A stretch of DNA of 64,000 bases from an uncultured Opitutia bacterium (GCA_903877135.1 CAIRCN010000074.1:1-64000), one strand, 5' to 3'. Counted from the first letter of the stretch, positions 10,168 through 19,033 are shown. Notes: a model not told the origin generated them from the letters alone. Numbers and translations are program-made.

Positions 10168-10725
10168 GGCGGCTCACTCGCCACCACCTTCGCAGCCCTC
10201 GGCGAGTTTGCCTTCGACACGGCCAGCAAGGACGCCGCGCTCCAGCAGTCGATCAACGGCCCGCACACCGAGAGGGCCACCGCCACGGGTCCAGGCGCCA
10301 TTTTGGTCGAAGTCTACGACGCCGGCCCGAATGACGGCCGGAAGCTGGTCAACCTCTCTGCGCGCTTCCAAGTCGGCACGGGCGATTATATCCTCATCGC
10401 CGGGCTCGTCGTTTCGGGCACCGGCACCAAGCAGTTGCTTATCCGCGCCATTGGCCCGACGCTCGCCAACTACGGTGTCACCGGCGCGCTGGCCGATCCG
10501 CAGCTTGCCGTTTACGATGGTGGCAAGGCGATAGCCAGCAACGACAACTGGTCATCCTCGCTGACTCCGACCTTTGACACCGTCGGTGCCTTCCACCTGC
10601 TCGATGCCAGCAAGGACGCCGACATCGTGGTCACGCTACAGGCCGGCAAATCTTACACCGTGCAGGTTTCCGGCGTGGGTGGCACGACCGGCGAAGCACT
10701 CGTCGAGATTTATTTGATGCCGTGA
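10168..10725 (+). pseudogene. Orphan C-terminal module of a large exported protein
   Basis: About 185 residues ending in SGVGGTTGEALVEIYLMP. The segment contains one and a half copies of a ~110-residue module. The first, partial copy runs through GEFAFDTASKDAAL to ILVEVYDAG. The second runs from LVNLSARFQVGTGDYILIAG through LLIRAIGPTLANYGV and ASNDNWSS to the end. Such modules close very large secreted proteins in Verrucomicrobiota. Here there is no signal peptide, and the upstream frame runs into palindromic repeat DNA rather than protein-like sequence. It is best read as the 3' remnant of a deleted gene. Confidence 0.65.
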
Positions 10726-10772
10726 CGAAGAGCGAAGGGTGAAAAGGAAGAGTGAAGAGGGAAGGGTCATAG

Positions 10773-10910
10773 GCGAGATGCGAGAAAACCTATCGCCCAG
10801 AGCTCCACGAGGCCAGCGGCGAACTCCATCGCACCCGCACTCTCGCCCGCCTAAAAGCTGAGGCTAAAGATCTCGGCTTTCAGCTTGTGCCAACACCCGC
10901 CTCAGCGTGA
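10773..10910 (+). other. Short open remnant between genes
   Basis: An uninterrupted frame with no clear start codon encodes a helical, basic stretch, including LHRTRTLARLKAEAKDLG followed by FQLVPTP and a stop. The rhythm resembles the C-terminal tail of some transposases, but this is only an impression. It lies between a decayed gene and the split-barrel gene, where insertion-sequence debris would not be surprising. The rest of 10726-10960 shows nothing recognisable. Confidence 0.25.
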
Positions 10911-10960
10911 AGTTTCTTGTGAGGCCACATTCACTCCACAAACAAAAAAAGGAAGACACG

Positions 10961-11332
10961 ATGATCCCGGACACGCTACAGGAAATCATGAAGAAGGACG
11001 GAGTGGTTGCTATTGCCACACTGGGGCCTGATGGACCACACGTGGTCAACACTTGGCATAGCTATCTCAAAATATCGCAAGATGGACGGCTGTTTATCCC
11101 TGCCGGTTATATGCACAAGACGGAGGCCAACATTAACCACGATCCGAATGTTTTGATTACGTTGGGGAGCAGCAAGGTTGAGGGCCTGCATGGAACGGGT
11201 GCCGGTTACCTGATCAAGGGAAAGGCGCGGTTCGTGACATCCGGCCCGGATTTCGATTTCATGAAAGATAAGTTCAGCTGGCTACGTGCCACTTTGGCCG
11301 TTACAATCGAAACGGCTACTCAAACTTGGTGA
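10961..11332 (+). CDS. Pyridoxamine 5'-phosphate oxidase-like FMN-binding split-barrel protein
   Basis: A 123-residue protein from ATG 10961, preceded by a GGAAG ribosome site. It opens MIPDTLQEIMKKDGVVAIATLGPDGPHVVNTW, the standard first strands of the PNPOx-like split barrel, which binds FMN or F420 at a dimer interface. RLFIPAGYMHKTEANI follows in place of the usual K...NI helix start. Substrate unknown; many members are nitroreductase-like or stress proteins. Base composition is visibly lower in GC than the flanking genes, and repeats lie on both sides, so it may be a transferred gene. Confidence 0.8.
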   Translation: MIPDTLQEIMKKDGVVAIATLGPDGPHVVNTWHSYLKISQDGRLFIPAGYMHKTEANINHDPNVLITLGSSKVEGLHGTGAGYLIKGKARFVTSGPDFDFMKDKFSWLRATLAVTIETATQTW

Positions 11333-11805
11333 TGGATTGCCACGACGCGCTTCGCGCACCTGCTAATGAACTCAGGCCGTTTGTCATTGCGAGCCCGGGC
11401 CGCCGGGCGTAGCAATCCAGCGGGAATTTCAGAAAGATGGCCGCGTCGCTTCGCGTCCTCGCCATGCCAAGCGGGAAAGTTCATGGCCCGTTCCACGCAA
11501 GCCGCCTTGGGCTTGGTCGGGCTCTCGCAATGACAAGAGTCGAGAAGCTACCGGGCGCTGGTATGATACGAAGGTCGGCATTTGTAGCAGCGTCACATGA
11601 TGGTTGATCTTTTCCGGTCAGAGGGCCCGCACACCGTGTGGTCCGAGGGCCATTCGGAGAATCGTCCCTACCGGCGCTGCGGCGCCATAGTCCGATGATT
11701 ACCAGATGTTGCTATTACACGAAGATCGCCAAGAGCGCGAAGCCGCAGGAGGCCAAGTCAACTGGCACTTTCGCCTGGTTGGCGGCCTTGGTGTAAGGTG
11801 TCTGG
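11333..11805. other. Intergenic repeat-bearing region
   Basis: About 470 bases without a supportable gene. It contains inverted-repeat copy 2 (11381-11536) and a further GC-rich imperfect palindrome near 11635-11665 (gggccc ... cacaccgtgtgg ... gagggcc). The remainder holds nothing I can identify. Confidence 0.6.
11381..11536. repeat. Inverted-repeat element, copy 2 (long form)
   Basis: Arms ttgtcattgcgag (11381-11393) and ctcgcaatgacaa (11524-11536) are perfect 13-base complements around a ~130-base interior. From about 11430 the interior is nearly identical to the sequence at 13080-13184, including gatggccgcgtcgcttcg and gttcatggcccgttcc. Copy 1 shares only the ends. This behaves like a small dispersed element without coding capacity. 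Confidence 0.8.
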
Positions 11806-13029
11806 TTATGCGGGCCGGCCTGAAGATTCGGCCGCTGCCGGGCGCACCGGGCCAAAGGCCTCGATGCGCTCCTTAATCCGGTCGAGACGTTTTAGATCGG
11901 CGTCGGGGGGCACATTATCGGAGACACCGAGAATCAGGCGCTCACCGGTGCCGAGGTTGGCAAACACCTCGTCCAGATATTTCTCAAAGACTCGGTCGGT
12001 CATTTGATCCTGCAGCAGGGCCACGGAGGGAATCCCGCCCCACACCGTGATCCGCGGTCCCATCCCTTGCCGCACTTCCTGGAGCGTGGAACTGGTCATC
12101 GGCTGCGTGCAGACCGACTCCGCCACGTCAAAACGACAGGAAGGATAGAGCGGCAGCAGTTTCTGATTCTCGCCGTCGGTATGCGTCAGCAGGAATTTTC
12201 CTGCCGCATGGGCGCGGTCGGACGCGCGTTGCAGCCACGGTGTGATTTCGGCGGCGAAAAACGCGGGCCAGGTCAGGTTCTGGTCGTAGTTCGCGCCCCA
12301 GTAAACAACCTCGGCCTGACAACCCAGCGCCAGCTCAAGTATTCGCCCGATGAACGGCTCCATCCGCTGCGCCAGACGGGAGAGGGCTTCGCGCTCATCG
12401 GCGTAGAGATAGAAGAACTCCTCCTGAGAAACCAGATCGTGGAAGATTCCGTGCATGGGTGAAGCGCCCACGCCTCCATTGGCTACCGCAATCCCCCGCG
12501 CGCCAATCCTTCGGCCAAAGGCGGCATAGGCCTCCGGTGTGGGAATCACCTCAAGGTGTTCAAATATTTCCGCCACGGCCCCGAAGTCAGCGGCTGAGCG
12601 AATCGCAAACTCCTCCACGAACGGGATCGAGATGCCGTCGCGTTTCATGGCGGCGGTGTGCACGAGGGAAAAGCTGACCACGCCGGCGGAGGTCCAGATT
12701 CGCGTCCGGTAAGTGTCGCCCTCGTGACTAAACTCCATCCGCAGTCCCCGCAGCTCGACCCGATAGGGGGCGTCAGGGTGATTTTCGATCCCGAGGCCGC
12801 GTAAGGCAAAGTCCCACGGATCCCGCGGTATCGTGAAATCGGCGCGAATCGCGTGGCACGCCACGCCCAGCACATCGGCGATGCCGGCGGTGTCCAACCC
12901 CTGAAATTGTCTTGGCAAGGTGCCGCGCGCCCGGTTGGCAATGCACCACAAGTCCATGCGGGGCGCCCAGGGAATGCGCGCGGTGGGTTCGCCACGAATG
13001 GCGGCCAGCATTTGTTCTCTGAATGTCAT
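11806..13029 (-). CDS. Uroporphyrinogen-decarboxylase-like protein (URO-D fold)
   Basis: A 407-residue protein. ATG at 13029 is chosen because MTFREQMLAAIRGEPTARIPWAPR is the family's usual start; the open frame upstream runs through repeat DNA. The fold family includes haem-pathway HemE and corrinoid methyltransferases such as MtaA. The position where MtaA-type enzymes have HxCG reads HTDGEN, so the zinc-binding HxC is absent and methyl transfer by that mechanism is doubtful. It lies downstream of a GH127-like gene on the same strand, separated by 199 bases holding repeat copy 3. This suggests a role in sugar or glycoside metabolism, unproven. Confidence 0.75.
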   Translation of the reverse strand: MTFREQMLAAIRGEPTARIPWAPRMDLWCIANRARGTLPRQFQGLDTAGIADVLGVACHAIRADFTIPRDPWDFALRGLGIENHPDAPYRVELRGLRMEFSHEGDTYRTRIWTSAGVVSFSLVHTAAMKRDGISIPFVEEFAIRSAADFGAVAEIFEHLEVIPTPEAYAAFGRRIGARGIAVANGGVGASPMHGIFHDLVSQEEFFYLYADEREALSRLAQRMEPFIGRILELALGCQAEVVYWGANYDQNLTWPAFFAAEITPWLQRASDRAHAAGKFLLTHTDGENQKLLPLYPSCRFDVAESVCTQPMTSSTLQEVRQGMGPRITVWGGIPSVALLQDQMTDRVFEKYLDEVFANLGTGERLILGVSDNVPPDADLKRLDRIKERIEAFGPVRPAAAESSGRPA

Positions 13030-13070
13030 GGGTTGGGGACAAACACCAACGTCCGGCTGCTTCGGGACGT

Positions 13071-13186
13071 TTGTCATTTCAGATGGATGGCCGCGTCGCT
13101 TCGCTCCTCGCCATGACAAGCGGAAAAGTTCATGGCCCGTTCCACGCAAGCCGCCTTGGGCGTGGTCGGGTTCTCGCAAGGACAGT
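13071..13186. repeat. Inverted-repeat element, copy 3 (degenerate ends)
   Basis: From 13080 to 13184 this copy follows the interior of the element at 11430-11534 with only scattered differences. The outer arms are partly decayed (ttgtcatttc at the left, ctcgcaaggaca at the right). It separates the URO-D-like start (13029) from the upstream GH127-like stop (13229), so it lies inside what would be their shared transcript. Confidence 0.8.
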
Positions 13187-13228
13187 CCAAAACCAACGGG
13201 ACACTGGTATAAGTTGTGCGGTGCATTT

Positions 13229-15115
13229 TTACCACTCGGCAAACCTCCGTTCGGCGACGAAGCGTGTGACCTTTATCGTTGGCTTTTGGTCGGTCCGCAT
13301 AGATTCCCGGCCGCGGTAGATTGGGAAATCGCCGACCTTAAGCTCGGGTCCGCCACGAATCGACACGAGAGTGCTGCCGCGGAAAATGCAGTCGTAGGAC
13401 TCCTCGGCGGGGGTTCCCTTGTTGATCACATAGGAAGCCGGGCGCTCATGGATGGAAAAAGTGACGGTCAGTTTATCTCCGGCAGACAGGTTGCGGACGG
13501 TCAAATAGCGACCGAGTCGTTCAGGGGACGTGACGGAGCCATTGGAGCGAATTTCGACCGCACCGATGTCAACCCAGCGCGGGATCCGGATGGACACCCG
13601 GCACGACGATTTCACGGCAATGACGACACGGCCTTCGTGCGGCAAGTGACTGTGGACATCGACCGAGCGGCCGGCGCGGTTAAGGAGCAGGTTGACGACC
13701 GCAGCGTCGTCGTTTTCGCGGAGAGCGCCTTCCCACGCGTAATAAAGCCCCTGTGTGGCGTTGCCGGTGCAGCAATGCATGACCCATGGCTCTGTGATCA
13801 CTGTTGGCCGGGAGGAACCGAAGAACACGCCGAGGCTGCGCTGCACGACATCGTGGGTGCAGACGTAGCTGGCGGGATATTCGGTCTGCTCAGGGCGCTC
13901 CGGTTGCGCCTCACAATAGGTGGTTAGCGACGCGACATCGGTGATCTGCTGCTCAGCGAGTTGGTTTCGCACGATGGCATCGACATCGTCCCAGTAATCA
14001 CCAGCGCCAGCGTCAGTCAGGCGAATGGCCAAAGCCACTAGATCGCCCAAAGCGCAGCCTTCGCAGCCGACAGCGGGCGGGTAAGTGTTGATCCAACCCA
14101 TGCGAGGTATGCCCTGAGTCATGGTGAACTCATAGGCTGAACGCACAAACTCGAGCGCCCGGTCATCGCCGCAGGTCATAGCGAATTTGAGCAGACCCCG
14201 GAGAGCTATGGCCCGGGCGTGGAAGTGCGTTGTCCAATGACCGAATTGCGAGCCGTCGCGGAACGGGGCGTCGGCCACTATGTTGACGGCAGTGGGGTTG
14301 GCAGGATCGAGGGCGAGGGTGCCGCCCCAGAATTTGGCCTTCATCACATAGCGGGACAGGCGGGCCGCCAAGTCCTTCGCCACGGGATCGCCGGTCAGGG
14401 CATAGAGCTGCGCAGCGGCGTAGATCTGGTGACCTTGGAAGCAGGTGATCGAACCCTCCGGACCCTCGCGGTCGCGCTCAGCCTCCGCGGTATCGATCCA
14501 ACCCGAGCGCGGATAAACGAAGCCGTCGTGCCAGCCGCCGCGGTGCGGGTAATAGGAATAGTCGTCTTTATCGACCGCGATGCGGCGCAGGCCGAGAATG
14601 AGGGCGGCGCTGAGGGCCGCGGTGTCGGCCCCGTTGGCGCCGTGCCACGCGGTGAGCGCCCGGATCATCCGCGCGACGCCCCAGATGCTGGCGAAGTCCG
14701 CTTCGCGACCGGCCCCGTAGAGTTCGAGGCTGTTGTTGTAGATGTTGCGCCACGGACGCAGCGGCGTGTAGCGGTCCCAGTAGAGTCCATCGTCGATGCG
14801 GGAAGTGAGTTCCGCGCGGTAGGCCTGCTCAAGGGGCGCCATGAAATCGCTGCCGCACATGAGCCGCATCAGGGGCAGCGATTCGGCGAGCTTAGGGTCG
14901 AGGGGTATGTCGGCCGACCAATGCCGGAGGTAGGGAGTTTTGGCGTTGAAGTAGATTAAGCCGAACATCGTCATCAACGCCGGGTCGAAGGTGTTCAGCA
15001 TCCCGCGCACAGCGAGTTGGGCGCGCTGGGCGAGGTCGAGCGTGTCGGGAATTTCCGCCTCATAGCAACGCCCCACCGGGACCACCTGCGCAAGGGTATC
15101 GACCGCGGCGCTCAT
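13229..15115 (-). CDS. GH127-like beta-L-arabinofuranosidase family protein (DUF1680)
   Basis: A 628-residue six-hairpin protein from ATG 15115, which has an AAGGAA ribosome site; a GTG six codons earlier is possible. GH127 enzymes use a zinc-bound cysteine nucleophile with ligands from an ExC motif and a CC pair. Here CEGC supplies E352 and C354, and HCCTGN supplies C448 and C449. All four key residues are therefore present. A beta-sandwich follows the catalytic domain (SIRIPRWVDIGAVEIRSNG). No signal peptide is evident, so action is probably intracellular. It pairs with the URO-D-like gene downstream. Related families GH146 and others share this fold, so specificity is open. Confidence 0.82.
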   Translation of the reverse strand: MSAAVDTLAQVVPVGRCYEAEIPDTLDLAQRAQLAVRGMLNTFDPALMTMFGLIYFNAKTPYLRHWSADIPLDPKLAESLPLMRLMCGSDFMAPLEQAYRAELTSRIDDGLYWDRYTPLRPWRNIYNNSLELYGAGREADFASIWGVARMIRALTAWHGANGADTAALSAALILGLRRIAVDKDDYSYYPHRGGWHDGFVYPRSGWIDTAEAERDREGPEGSITCFQGHQIYAAAQLYALTGDPVAKDLAARLSRYVMKAKFWGGTLALDPANPTAVNIVADAPFRDGSQFGHWTTHFHARAIALRGLLKFAMTCGDDRALEFVRSAYEFTMTQGIPRMGWINTYPPAVGCEGCALGDLVALAIRLTDAGAGDYWDDVDAIVRNQLAEQQITDVASLTTYCEAQPERPEQTEYPASYVCTHDVVQRSLGVFFGSSRPTVITEPWVMHCCTGNATQGLYYAWEGALRENDDAAVVNLLLNRAGRSVDVHSHLPHEGRVVIAVKSSCRVSIRIPRWVDIGAVEIRSNGSVTSPERLGRYLTVRNLSAGDKLTVTFSIHERPASYVINKGTPAEESYDCIFRGSTLVSIRGGPELKVGDFPIYRGRESMRTDQKPTIKVTRFVAERRFAEW

Positions 15116-15169
15116 GCGATTTCCTTTTGGCACCGCCGCAGTCCTGGGAATAGGCGCCGGTGTATCGGG

Positions 15170-15385
15170 CTAGTCGCGATGGTGGGTCAACCAGATGACG
15201 GTGGCGAGGGCGGCGAAGACCAGAGTGGGGCCGACGATCCAGAGCGGGTGGAACGGCACCTGCCAGTGGTTGATCGCCCACCAGACGAGGACGCACTTCA
15301 GCGCGATCAGCGCCCAAGCCATCACCATGAACCAGCGGACCCGGTTCGGATACTGCGCGACATCAATATGGAAGGGGGACGTCAT
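15170..15385 (-). CDS. Small two-helix membrane protein (71 residues)
   Basis: Begins MTSPFHIDVAQYPNRVRWFMVMAWALIAL and has two hydrophobic helices (about 18-37 and 46-66) with a short loop, ending in WLTHHRD. No functional motif is recognised. It lies 54 bases upstream of the GH127-like gene on the same strand and may share its transcript. Confidence 0.6.
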   Translation of the reverse strand: MTSPFHIDVAQYPNRVRWFMVMAWALIALKCVLVWWAINHWQVPFHPLWIVGPTLVFAALATVIWLTHHRD

Positions 15386-15466
15386 GCTGGCATTTTACCT
15401 GACTCGCTGAGAAAAAGCTACGCATCCGTTGTTTTTCGCGCACATTCCGTGTTGTGCGCTGATGTG

Positions 15467-15691
15467 TCAGAGCTTCCGGTATTTCTGCGGTGGAATTTTG
15501 AAACGGTGCCCCGAGTCGAGGTCGGTGAAAATGTGCCAATGTTCGTCGTGGGTGTCATGCACGGCGACCTCGATCTTGTGGCCGGCCTCGTAGGTGTATT
15601 CTTCCATCGCGAAGCCGTGGTCCTCGTGGAGGATCGCTTCGCCCAGTTCCCCGCTGTGGGGTTCAGTGATCTCAATTTTCCAAGTATTCAT
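15467..15691 (-). CDS. Hypothetical acidic protein (74 residues)
   Basis: Begins MNTWKIEITEPHSGELGEAILHEDHG and ends IPPQKYRKL. It is rich in Glu, Asp and His (AVHDTHDEHWHIFTDLDSG) with no membrane segment or signal. The His/Asp-rich centre could bind a metal, but no family is recognised. It lies just downstream of the EF-G-like gene on the same strand (45-base gap). Confidence 0.55.
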   Translation of the reverse strand: MNTWKIEITEPHSGELGEAILHEDHGFAMEEYTYEAGHKIEVAVHDTHDEHWHIFTDLDSGHRFKIPPQKYRKL

Positions 15692-15736
15692 AGGGTTAAT
15701 TAAGGTTGGAGGGCACGTTGAAACAAGCTGTGTGGC

Positions 15737-17827
15737 TCACTTGCTGTTCTGGGCTTCGCGGCGGGCTTTGACCTCGGCGAGAAGTTTTGGGACGATCTCA
15801 TGCGGCAGTTCCGCGTAGTGGCTGAAGACTTCCGCGTGGCGCCCGCGGCCGCTGGTCAGCGACCTCACTACAGTGCTATAGTGATAGAGTTCCTTTTGCG
15901 GCACTTGGGCGCGGATGATTTGAAAATGGCTGTCTGACTCGACCCCGAGGATATGCCCGCGGCGTGAGGAAAGGTCGCCCATGATGGCTCCAACGTGTTC
16001 TTCGGTTACGGTGACGGATACCGTGTAGATCGGCTCCAGCAGACAGGGGCCGGCGGCCTGGAAGGCCTCTTTGAAGGCGTGGTAACCCGCGACTTGGAAT
16101 GCGATGTCCTTCGAGTCCACAGGGTGCATCTTGCCGTCAAAGAAGTCGGCCTTCACGTCCGTTACGCGGAAGCCAGCCAAGATGCCTTCCTTGCACGCGG
16201 TCTGGACGCCTTTTTCAACGGAAGGGACGAACACGCGGTCCACGTTGGTGCCGACGAGCGACTGCTTGAACTCGACACCGCTGTCGCGCGGGCCCGGCAC
16301 GATCCGCAGCCAGACTTCGGCGAACTGGCCGGCGCCGCCGGTTTGCTTCTTGTGGCGGTAGCGGGATTCGCCGTGACCGCGGATGGTTTCACGGTAGGGG
16401 ATATTCGGTTCCTCCAGCGTGACGGACACGCTGAAGCGGCGCAGCAAGCGCTCGACGATCACCTGTAGGTGGATTTCACCCTGACCTGACACGATGGTCT
16501 GGTGCACCTCGTCGTCCACGCGGTAATGGAACGTCGGATCCTCCTGGTGGAGCGTGGCGAGGCCGATGGCGAGTTTGTCCTCGTCACCCTTGGAACGGAG
16601 GCGGAGAGCGCCGTGGATGTTGGGCGCGGGATATTCCACCGCCGGCAGGATGACAGGAAACCGCGGGCTGCACAGCGTGTCGCCGGTGTGCGTCGTGCGC
16701 AGTTTAACCACGGCGCCGAGGTCGCCGGCTTTGAGCGCTGTCACCGGAGTGCGGTCGTGGCCGTTGAGCAGGTAGATCTGGCCGAGTCGCTCGCTCACAT
16801 CGCGCTTCGTGTTGACCAGTTCGTCGCCGGTCTTGACGGTGCCGGAATACACCCGGAAGAGCGACAGCTCGCCGACGCCGGGCTCGTTCATGGTTTTGAA
16901 AATATAGGCGACGGGTTCGGGTTGCTCAAGCGCCACTGAACCGTCCACGCCGCTCGCGTCGTGCGCGGGCACCACCGCACGGTCGAGGGGGGATGAACCG
17001 TATTTCGCGATGAAGTCCATCAGCCGCGCGACGCCGACATTTGTCTCGGCGGATGCAGCAAAGAGCGGCACGAAGACCTGCCGTTGGATCGCCAGGTGGA
17101 GGCCGGCGCGGAATTCTTCCTCGGCGAGTATGCCCTTTTCAAAAAAACGCTCCATCAGAGTGTCGTCGGACTCCGCGACAAACTCGATGAGCTGACGGTG
17201 GAGATCTTGGACGCGCACGGCGAGTTCGCCGGTGGCGGGCGCCTCCTCGTAATGACCATTGCCGCCGGGTTTGTAGGTGACGACCTCGTTGCGCATCACG
17301 TCGAGCACGCGGCTGAAACCAGGGCCGGCGTCGAGCGGCACTGAAACGGGGAAGACGTTCTTTCCGAAGTGCGCGCGGGCGTCGGCCACGATCGAGTCGA
17401 AGTTGACGTTGGCCTTGTCGAGGCCGTTCACGACGAGCATTTTTGGCAGGCCGAACCGCGTGGCATAGTCCCAGACGGCGTCGGTGCCGACCCCGAGGCC
17501 GTGGGCGGCGTGGACGACAACCAGCGCGAAGTCGCCGACCCGCAGGGCACCGAGGCCTTCGCTGATGAAGTCGCTGTAACCGGGTGTGTCGAGCAGGTTG
17601 AATTTCCGGCCGTGCCACTCGAGGTGGAGGAGCGAGGCGTGCACGGAAATTTGATGAGCATGCTCGCTGGCGTGGTAGTCGGAGACCGTGGTGCCGGCGG
17701 CGATGCTGCCCATGCGGCCAATGGTGCCGGCACAGGCGAGCATCGCCTCGCATAACATGGTTTTACCGGAGGAGCCGTGGCCAAGCACAGCGAAGTTTCT
17801 CAGGTCTGAAGGGGAATAGTCTTTCAT
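15737..17827 (-). CDS. EF-G-like translational GTPase (FusA2 type)
   Basis: A 696-residue protein with the five-domain EF-G layout. The P-loop reads GHGSSGKT at 16-23, the form used by the EF-G-2/FusA2 branch instead of canonical AHIDAGKT. The G3 motif is LDTPGYSDF. The G4 position reads NGLDKAN, with Gly where NKxD GTPases have Lys, an unusual guanine-binding loop. Domain IV and the C-terminal domain are complete (HVGAIMGDLSSRRGHILG). The ordinary fusA should be elsewhere in the genome. Members of this branch are poorly understood paralogues, proposed to act in ribosome recycling or stress. Confidence 0.88.
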   Translation of the reverse strand: MKDYSPSDLRNFAVLGHGSSGKTMLCEAMLACAGTIGRMGSIAAGTTVSDYHASEHAHQISVHASLLHLEWHGRKFNLLDTPGYSDFISEGLGALRVGDFALVVVHAAHGLGVGTDAVWDYATRFGLPKMLVVNGLDKANVNFDSIVADARAHFGKNVFPVSVPLDAGPGFSRVLDVMRNEVVTYKPGGNGHYEEAPATGELAVRVQDLHRQLIEFVAESDDTLMERFFEKGILAEEEFRAGLHLAIQRQVFVPLFAASAETNVGVARLMDFIAKYGSSPLDRAVVPAHDASGVDGSVALEQPEPVAYIFKTMNEPGVGELSLFRVYSGTVKTGDELVNTKRDVSERLGQIYLLNGHDRTPVTALKAGDLGAVVKLRTTHTGDTLCSPRFPVILPAVEYPAPNIHGALRLRSKGDEDKLAIGLATLHQEDPTFHYRVDDEVHQTIVSGQGEIHLQVIVERLLRRFSVSVTLEEPNIPYRETIRGHGESRYRHKKQTGGAGQFAEVWLRIVPGPRDSGVEFKQSLVGTNVDRVFVPSVEKGVQTACKEGILAGFRVTDVKADFFDGKMHPVDSKDIAFQVAGYHAFKEAFQAAGPCLLEPIYTVSVTVTEEHVGAIMGDLSSRRGHILGVESDSHFQIIRAQVPQKELYHYSTVVRSLTSGRGRHAEVFSHYAELPHEIVPKLLAEVKARREAQNSK

Positions 17828-18136
17828 GAACCGATGAGGATTTTTTTATAAATCGCGCAAACGCGCCCTGGGACTGGCTTCATCTTAACAGCGGACACGG
17901 GGGATGCCTGCGCGTGGTTTGTAAGTTACCCCGCGGATTTTGCTCAAATTGGCGCTGGCGCAAGCGAAACCCAATGCCGGGATGACGAAATATACCGCAC
18001 CAACCGGTGCCGACGTGCCGCCCGCTGGCTGATATTTAGAAAACCGACCGGGGTCGCAAATTTTGAGGCAGGCAAACCGGCGCGCGAGACTGGCAAAGCC
18101 GCTTGCGACCTGGGCGGACTTTGATAAACGTGGGGC
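17828..18136. other. Intergenic region between divergent genes
   Basis: 309 bases between the EF-G-like gene and a secreted-protein gene. It is slightly AT-richer near 17840-17860 (a run of T then ataaat), which may belong to the EF-G-like promoter on the minus strand. No RNA gene or clear hairpin was recognised. Confidence 0.45.
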
Positions 18137-18568
18137 ATGAAATCACAGGCTCACCTGATCGGAATATGTGTGCTGGCTTTGGCGGTCGGCGGGGTTCGGA
18201 TCGCGGGGGCGCCCGTCAAACCGGCGGTGCCGAAAGTGGCGGAGCCGATGCCCACGATTGACGGTATCACCATCGCACGCCCTGCTGGCTTTCTTGGGCT
18301 GAAGATCAGCGACAACCATTTCGTGCTCACGTTCTATGATGCCAAGCTGAAGAAGATCGCGCCCGACGTGGCGCGCGCGGCGCTGCGCTGGCCTGTATCC
18401 TACCAGAAGGCCGACGAGCGCACGGTGCTCAACCCGTCAGGAGACGGCGTTTCACTCAGCTCGCTGCGCAACGTGCGGCCGCCGCACAATTTCAAAGTGT
18501 TTCTCTCGCTCTTTGCGGAAGGGGGCGAACAGGCTGTGGAAAACTATGTGGTCGATTTCCACGATTGA
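18137..18568 (+). CDS. Hypothetical secreted protein (143 residues)
   Basis: A signal peptide is clear: MKSQAHLIGICVLALAVGG followed by an Ala-rich cleavage region near residue 26. The mature part contains PAGFLGLKISDNHFVLTFYD and ends FLSLFAEGGEQAVENYVVDF. It is probably periplasmic and beta-rich. No domain is recognised. It converges with a membrane-protein gene. Confidence 0.65.
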   Translation: MKSQAHLIGICVLALAVGGVRIAGAPVKPAVPKVAEPMPTIDGITIARPAGFLGLKISDNHFVLTFYDAKLKKIAPDVARAALRWPVSYQKADERTVLNPSGDGVSLSSLRNVRPPHNFKVFLSLFAEGGEQAVENYVVDFHD

Positions 18569-18589
18569 GGCCGCTTCGGGTCTTGGCGC

Positions 18590-19033
18590 TCAATCGGAGG
18601 GCGCCCCGTCCAAGGTCAGAGCATCGCTGTCTAGGTAGTTGGCGCGCTGGGGACTGAGCGAGCCGGACGAGATCACTTGCAGCTCGTCGGAGATCGCGGT
18701 GACCAACCGGGCGATGTCTGCGCAGGCCACCTTTGTGGTTGCGGTGTTCATTTCGCATCGTGCCGCCATACAGACGGCAATGGCATTTTCTTGGTCAACA
18801 ATGCGGGTCAGCAAGGCTTGTGTCGTGAACAGAGCGGCCTCGCGCTGCTTGCGCCGGTGCTGCCGCGCACTCCACGCAACCAAGCCCTGACCCACGAAGA
18901 CCGCTGTGGCGACGCCCGCGATGGTGCGCCAGGACGATCCGTTAGTTGGCTCAAGCACGCAGAGCACTCCTACGATTACGGCAAGGCCGATCAGCGTCAG
19001 GCAGAGTTCGAGATGGCGCAGGAAAAAGTGCAT
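18590..19033 (-). CDS. Hypothetical membrane protein (147 residues)
   Basis: Two N-terminal helices are visible, the first about residues 12-29 and the second near 36-57. A basic stretch (RQHRRKQREA) and a helical C-terminal domain follow, probably cytoplasmic. This resembles small membrane-tethered helical proteins, but no family is recognised. It is read away from ribB. Confidence 0.55.
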   Translation of the reverse strand: MHFFLRHLELCLTLIGLAVIVGVLCVLEPTNGSSWRTIAGVATAVFVGQGLVAWSARQHRRKQREAALFTTQALLTRIVDQENAIAVCMAARCEMNTATTKVACADIARLVTAISDELQVISSGSLSPQRANYLDSDALTLDGAPSD

